A model generated the notes under the pieces. The model was not told the DNA's origin. It searched no databases and saw only the letters and a list, made by a program, of their open reading frames with translations. A stretch of DNA of 64,000 bases, taken from positions 620,001-684,000 of the forward strand of contig CP060261.1 in assembly GCA_022646525.1 (NCBI GenBank). Direction: 5' to 3'. Positions 59,346 through 64,000 of this stretch are shown in pieces (position 1 is the stretch's first letter; the number at the start of each line of letters is the position of its first letter). The DNA comes from Holosporaceae bacterium (GTDB taxonomy: Bacteria; Pseudomonadota; Alphaproteobacteria; UBA7879; UBA5542). The position numbers were made by a program, and so were the translations under genes.

Positions 59346-60095
59346 ATGAAACTAACAAACAAACTTTTGGCCCTTGGATTGATGACAAGCGCTTTCGCTT
59401 TGCAATCTGCAAACGCTGCAAACCCTTTTTCAGGTGTGTATGTGGGTGCGACGGCGGGTATGTCAAGCATGAATGCCAATGCTAAGAACGATACAACACA
59501 GGACGCCACTGCTGCAAACGCAACGATGAACTGGAAAGGCAAGAAAAAAACAACTTTCCAAGGCAACCTTTTGGTAGGTAAAGAAGTTTACCGCATTAAC
59601 AACGACATGCCTGTGGCTGTTGAGTTCACATTCGGTACGACTACTGGTGCTGAAAAGAGAAAAGAAGCACAACAAGTTGCGGGTGCGCTTGACCCCCGTT
59701 TGACAAAAGTACGTCAAACTTGGAAGTTGGGCCTAAGCGCTGTTGTTGGCCACAAAATCACGAACAAAATGACTGTTTCTGGTAAGTTGGGTGTTGTATA
59801 CTCGAACTTCCGTGTTGACCAATTGATCAATGACTCTGGATTCACAGGCGCATTTGATGGTCTTAACAGAAAATTCGGTAAAGACATGCGTTTGTGGGGT
59901 GTTGAGCCTGGCGTGCGCTTGAGCTATGACATCAACGACTGTATGTGCACGTTTGTTGAAGGTACTTATACCTTGTTCCAAAGCAAGAAACAAACATTCA
60001 TCAACCAAGGTACTGCACCAAACACTGAACACTTCACAACGAAGATCAGCCCACGTGTATTCGGCCTTGTTGCTGGTTTCACATACAAGATGTAG
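59346..60095 (+). CDS. outer-membrane beta-barrel protein (OmpA/Opa-like)
   Basis: A 249-residue protein with a clear signal peptide (MKLTNKLLALGLMTSAFALQ, cleavage near ANAANP). The mature chain opens FSGVYVGATAGMSS, typical of eight-stranded outer-membrane barrels of the Omp25/31 and opacity-protein type. It alternates amphipathic strands (VAVEFTFGTTTG, LGLSAVVGHKI, WGVEPGVRLSYDI, FVEGTYTLFQ) and ends VFGLVAGFTYKM. The last aromatic is two residues from the end, slightly off the usual C-terminal F. A CGGAGA ribosome site and a strong terminator flank it. The clean frame and regular codons suggest high expression. Likely a major surface protein. Confidence 0.85.
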   Translation: MKLTNKLLALGLMTSAFALQSANAANPFSGVYVGATAGMSSMNANAKNDTTQDATAANATMNWKGKKKTTFQGNLLVGKEVYRINNDMPVAVEFTFGTTTGAEKRKEAQQVAGALDPRLTKVRQTWKLGLSAVVGHKITNKMTVSGKLGVVYSNFRVDQLINDSGFTGAFDGLNRKFGKDMRLWGVEPGVRLSYDINDCMCTFVEGTYTLFQSKKQTFINQGTAPNTEHFTTKISPRVFGLVAGFTYKM

Positions 60096-60120
60096 TTTCT
60101 GTTTAGAAACGAATCTTAAA

Positions 60121-60148
60121 AAAACCCCGGTTTTGCCGGGGTTTTTTT
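60121..60148 (+). terminator. terminator after outer-membrane protein gene
   Basis: AAACCCCGG pairs with CCGGGGTTT around a TTTTG loop, followed by a seven-T run, 26 bases after the stop codon. Confidence 0.9.
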
Positions 60149-60149
60149 A

Positions 60150-60463
60150 TGCCATCTGTCCAGCCTGATGGTTGAATGATGTTGCCCGCATGAAACTGAC
60201 GTTTGAATAGGGGGGTAAAAGAGTAGGCCGTGGGGGCAACTGCGGACACACCTGTACCGGATCCGGTGTGGACGGTTTATAGTTGGCCGCTGGTGGGGTT
60301 AAGCTGCGATGGAGCTAGAAAATATTGTGGGCCATGTTGTTATGATGAAGTGCTGGGGTATTGTGGGGCCAATAGTTTTGGGTGTGTGGCGCAATAGTGT
60401 TACATTCTGGCTCTATATAGATCTGTAGGTCCCATACTCTATGCCGCTGTTAATGTGGGTGGT
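60150..60463. other. intergenic stretch without recognisable gene
   Basis: About 310 bases between the outer-membrane protein terminator and the terminator of the minus-strand ubiH-like gene. No frame with a signal or motif could be tied together. Confidence 0.4.
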
Positions 60464-60490
60464 AAAAAACCCGCCTGTCCAAAAAGCGGG
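60464..60490 (-). terminator. minus-strand terminator after ubiH-like pseudogene
   Basis: CCCGC pairs with GCGGG across an 11-base loop. On the minus strand it is followed by six T residues. Confidence 0.6.
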
Positions 60491-60554
60491 GGGTGTAGCA
60501 GGGTTTGTATCGTAGCTTAGGACATCTAATTCAGCACGCGCGACCCATCTTGCA

Positions 60555-61755
60555 TCATAAGAGAGATGTTTTGCGGGCTAAGCCGGTGCCTTCTTCAGCG
60601 AAAAAGGTTTTAATGGTGGGCATGGATTCAATGGCTTTCAGCCCGGTGCTGCGAATCCAGCTGAGCATGGCATTTTCATTAGAGAAAAGGCGGTTGAGGC
60701 CATCTGTTGCCCCCAAAAGCGACAGGTGGCGGCGTCGTTGCTGGCGTTCGTAATTTTGCAACAGGCCCCGACTGCCCAGATCAAGCCCTAAGGAAAGGCC
60801 TTGTGCAATGACATCTGACAATACGTCGGCATCTTGAATGCCCAGGTTAAACCCTTGCCCGGCAAGGGGGTGAATGACATGGGCGGCATCTCCCAAAAAG
60901 GGCCACCCGGTTGGTGGTGAAGTTGGGTGTCCACACCCCTTTGATGGGGAAACGCCATATGGGCGATGCGGGGTTAGGTCGCTGTACTCTTGCATGAAAG
61001 CAGTTGCTTCTTGGTCGAATGCTTCAGACGTGAGGTTTTAAAGCACTTCTGCCTTTCATCGGGCACTGTCCACAAATCGAGCTGCGATTTTCTGGCAGGG
61101 GCAAAATAGCAAAGGGCCCTGTGGGCAAAAAAAACTTTTCATAGGCGCGGCCTTCGTGGGGGTGTGCTGTGCTGATAAATGCGCACAAAGGCTGTTTGGT
61201 CGTACGACCAACAGTGCCGGCGTAAGTTGACTATTTTGCCACGGTGGATTCTGCCCCATCGGCCCCTATAAGCAGCGAGGTGGTGATGGGCTTTTCTGTT
61301 TTCAGGTTGATGTCAATCGCATGATCAAACGGCGCCACATAGCTGGCACTGACTACCTGATCGGCGATATATTCAATGTTGCACGACGCATGAATTTCGC
61401 GAAGCAGCGTATCTTTTAGAATTTTAGAATCGACCATATAGCCAAGCGGGCTGTTGTTTAAGTCGGATTCATTAATGTTGACGGCCGCACCCCGCCATCA
61501 ACCGTATACACGTTGGTGAGGGGTTGGGCATGGGGGCGAGGGCTTCCCAAAGGCCCATGCGGTCGAAAATATCTTTCGAGCCCAGGGTAATCGAAATGGC
61601 ACGCCCATCGCTGGGCTTGCTGAGCTGTTCGGCCAAAGATAATTTGTCGATGACCCGAATGGGAATTTTTGATGTGACAGCATGATGGCGCTAAGCGTCC
61701 CCACGAACCCACTGCCGATGATCGTTACAGGATAGCCTGCACCTGAATATAGCAT
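60555..61755 (-). pseudogene. UbiH/UbiF/COQ6-family FAD monooxygenase, frameshifted
   Basis: Enzymes of this family hydroxylate the ubiquinone ring. The start at 61755 behind GAGGT leads to YPVTIIGSGFVGTLSAIML, the FAD-binding GxGxxG motif (here IIGSGFVG). Later pieces in other frames include LAEQLSKPSDGRAISITLG, MVDSKILKDTLLREIHASC, SLLIGADGAESTVAK (the second FAD motif) and WPFLGDAAHVIHPLAGQGFN then LGIQDADVL, the hallmark GDAAHxxxPxxGQGxN motif. At least five indels break it. In the minus-strand direction it lies 39 bases after sodB, suggesting a former operon. Confidence 0.85.
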
Positions 61756-61794
61756 TATGTACCTCAACTACTTTCGGGAAAACGGTGTGCGGTG

Positions 61795-62414
61795 TTAAGG
61801 CCTGGGCTGCTTTAAGCGTTTAAGCAGCAGACAGGTTTTTGTGACAAATTCCCAATTGACCAGGTGGTCAAGAAAAACATCTACGTAGTCAGGGCGCCGA
61901 TTTTGATAATCAAGATAGTATGCGTGTTCCCACATCGCATGTTAAAAGGGCGTTACCCTTGATGCGTTAAAGGTGTTTCAGCGTTTCCTGTTTTCAGGAT
62001 AGACAGCCGATCGTCTTTTTCGATAAGCCATGCCCACCCACCGCCAAATTGGGTGAGGGCGGCTTTTTTGAATTGTGCTTTGAACGTTTCAAAGCTGCCA
62101 AAATCTTTTTCAAGGCGGGCCAATAAAGGTGCAGGCGGCTGACCGCCACCAGACGGGGCCATGCTGTGCCAATAGAACGTGGTTCCATATTTGGGCCGCA
62201 TTGTTAAAGATACCTGTTAGACGAGGCTGGCCATGGACTTTTGAATAATGGTATCAAGGGGCGCGTCTTCAAATTCGGTTCCCGTGATAAGTTTATTCAA
62301 GTTCGTCACATAGGCTTGGTGGTGTTTTTCATGATGAAAAGAGAGTGTCTCGGCCGAGATATGCGGTTCGAGGGCACTTTTCTCATATGGGAGTTGTGGC
62401 AAAGTTATGCGCAC
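61795..62414 (-). pseudogene. sodB: Fe/Mn superoxide dismutase, frameshifted
   Basis: This enzyme converts superoxide to oxygen and hydrogen peroxide. A GTG at 62414 behind GGAGGAAAC gives [20 protein letters not shown] and the first metal-binding helix ([19 protein letters not shown]). The second part has FYWHSMAPSGGGQPP and QFGGGWAWLIEKDDRLSI. The last part ([20 protein letters not shown]) is preceded by a damaged D-V-W-E-H metal site, where about two bases are missing. At least three indels, including one that ends the first frame at 62217. As written it cannot make an active enzyme. Confidence 0.88.
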
Positions 62415-63001
62415 GTTACGTTTCCTCCATTTATTACTTTTCTGATGGCACGCTACCACTTTTTGGGCGCATTGCAAACATAAATTTGATGAAAACGATC
62501 TGAATTAAATCAGACGAATTTAATACTAATTGTCAAATATTCTTCAGCTCTATGATTTAAATGTATTTTGTATAAAAAAATATGTATTTTTTTTTTCAAT
62601 AAAAGTGCGCATGAACTGAGATTTCCCAGTTTTTCTTAGAAAATAGCTGTGTGGTAGAGGGTTTTTGTACGATGTATGTTTTTTAGGTTTTTATATTACG
62701 AATATTATAAAGAATACAATAAATACAGTTGTCTGATTGTTTTTTTTATAATAATAGGCCCAATAAGCGCACTTTTTTTAGTTAAAGAGGGTTGTGCATC
62801 TTAGTGTTTAATGGCACATTGGCATGAAGAAAGCCCGTTAATCGAATTGAGATCGGAAAATGGGGGCGCACAAAGGTAACGCAACACCTTGTGCCACTTG
62901 GTAGAAGCCTTGGTTTCTGACTTAATGAATGTTTAATGTTTTGGTTTGCAGCGGCCAAAAGTGCTTTTCGATCCTTTAAGCTTACGTTATTTTGTTACAT
63001 T
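62415..63001. other. AT-rich intergenic region
   Basis: Very AT-rich up to about 62800, then mixed sequence to a terminator. I find no gene, although the terminator at 63002 suggests that something upstream on the plus strand was once transcribed. Confidence 0.4.
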
Positions 63002-63030
63002 AAAAACCCCTGAAAATTCAGGGGTTTTTA
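63002..63030 (+). terminator. orphan terminator
   Basis: AAAAACCCCTGA pairs with TCAGGGGTTTTT around an AAAT loop: a 12-pair stem with a T-rich end. No intact gene ends just before it. Confidence 0.85.
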
Positions 63031-63177
63031 TTGGTTGTTTATGTTGTTTTGATTTGTATAAATTCGCCTCTGCAGTTCTTAAGGGGGACACCGAACGTGT
63101 CATGATGATGGCGCCTCCGTTTGACTTTTGGGGTTATGCCCTTACACATTTTTTTTATTGTTAAATAAGGTATATAG

Positions 63178-64000
63178 ATGTATTTTTTTCGATTTTTTAT
63201 TGTTTTTATTTCCAGCATTGGGCATTCTGCTTTTTGTCATTTAGATGAAGATGTTGAGGGCGCTGTGGTGTGCCGGCGGCACAGCACCCGATGGCCCAGT
63301 TTTTATTTCCCCAGCATCTGCGCGCCGCTGAAAATATGGTGCGTGGCTACCGTAAGGTTGATTCTGATAGCCCCCACCCTGACAGATGTGATGCATGTGC
63401 CCCACCGGCGCCACTTTGACTATAGTATGTTGGTGACCTGCCTTCAAGAGCGCTACACGCCTTTGCCACAAACATGTAGGGGCGCCCTTGGATCATGGTT
63501 CTTTCCAGGTACAGATGAATTTAGGGCCAGCACTATTTCCAGTGATGATCAAGCCAGCCGATTGAATCGCGTCCAAGCAGCCGAAGAAAACAAGGGCCAA
63601 GCCTCTCGACGCTTGGGGCGGTGGTGCGGATTGTGGGCGAGCCTTCAAGATTTAACCTTTCGTATATTAGAAGCCCTCTGAGAAGACCCAAACAAAAAGT
63701 CTTTGAACGACATTTCTGTGGAGGCTTTTGCCCACTATGAAGTGCTGCGGGGGCTGCAAGAGGCCTATGATAATTTGACCACATTAGTGCAGTCATTAAG
63801 TGAAGGAGATGCAAGCGCCCTTGACGAGCTGCCGCCTGAAATAAGTGTGCTTGTCGAGGATATGCGTGCAGACCGTATGACCTTTGAGAACATGGTGCAG
63901 CACCCCTATGTGTTTTTCATGGTTCAGATTACATCAGCCATGAATGGATGGGGCCGTTTGTGGGCGCCACCCAACAAAACCAAAAGTATTTTGGCCACAA
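63178..64000 (+). pseudogene. exported protein, frameshifted and cut by window edge
   Basis: ATG 63178 opens a signal peptide (MYFFRFFIVFISSIGHSAFC). The first 45 residues continue to RRHSTRWPS. A frame change then gives FPQHLRAAENMVRGYRKVDS, a return near 63420 gives DYSMLVTCLQERYTPLPQTC, and after 63681 the frame LNDISVEAFAHYEVLRGLQE with DNLTTLVQSLSEGDASALDE is open to the window end. The helical content and leader resemble the exported proteins at 23-40 kb, but no G-S-x-x-D-L-L repeat is visible in the part present. Confidence 0.5.

Noticed and set aside
62812..63000. Possible tRNA or small RNA before the orphan terminator at 63002
   Set aside because: I could not fold a cloverleaf or find conserved tRNA boxes. 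The terminator alone is not enough to call an RNA gene.

Overview
The window reads as part of the chromosome of an alphaproteobacterium that lives inside or closely with a eukaryotic host, most plausibly of the Holosporales/Paracaedibacter type. This is inferred from several signs: intact alphaproteobacterial housekeeping genes (rpsA, infA, yacG), a gene-transfer-agent-style holin, low coding density, many genes broken by 1-2 base indels, and a large stock of secreted proteins with eukaryote-like or adhesin-like modules (leucine-rich repeats, an F-box-like segment, Sel1-like repeats, YadA-like heads). I see no rRNA, tRNA or CRISPR.

Layout. 1-3.2 kb: rpsA and a decayed Bcr/CflA-type drug exporter. 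3.2-6.1 kb: phage head module (portal, prohead protease, capsid). 6.1-8.7 kb: secreted LRR pseudogene and two small exported proteins. 8.7-10.8 kb: phage connector and tail-joining module. 10.8-18.6 kb: exported proteins, a decayed EamA transporter, LRR and Sel1 proteins, and a decayed kinase-like gene. 18.7-20.4 kb: phage tail/baseplate-like protein with a chitin-binding-like segment. 20.4-23.3 kb: three tandem YadA-like adhesin genes on the minus strand. 23.4-40.0 kb: about sixteen consecutive minus-strand genes for exported, mostly helical proteins; about half share a repeat motif of the form W-[LY]...G-S-x-x-D-L-L. 40.4-41.3 kb: another phage-like gene. 41.4-45.8 kb: decayed metabolic genes and an exported tandem-repeat protein. 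46.0-47.1 kb: phage holin and endolysin. 47.1-54.8 kb: F-box/LRR protein and further exported proteins. 55-64 kb: exported coiled-coil protein, infA, yacG, a beta-barrel outer-membrane protein, broken ubiH-like and sodB genes, and a partial exported protein.

How it fits together. The phage genes run in the order of one late operon (head, connector, tail, lysis), all on the plus strand, but are split into five blocks. Each block opens with a hairpin 15-35 bases before its first gene, and most of its genes carry a strong AGGAGG-type ribosome site. Between the blocks lie islands that code almost wholly for exported proteins. The exported proteins probably act on the host cell surface or interior. 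Many of them have a reading-frame break inside the signal peptide, often at a homopolymer. This could be decay, phase variation or assembly error; the sequence alone cannot decide.
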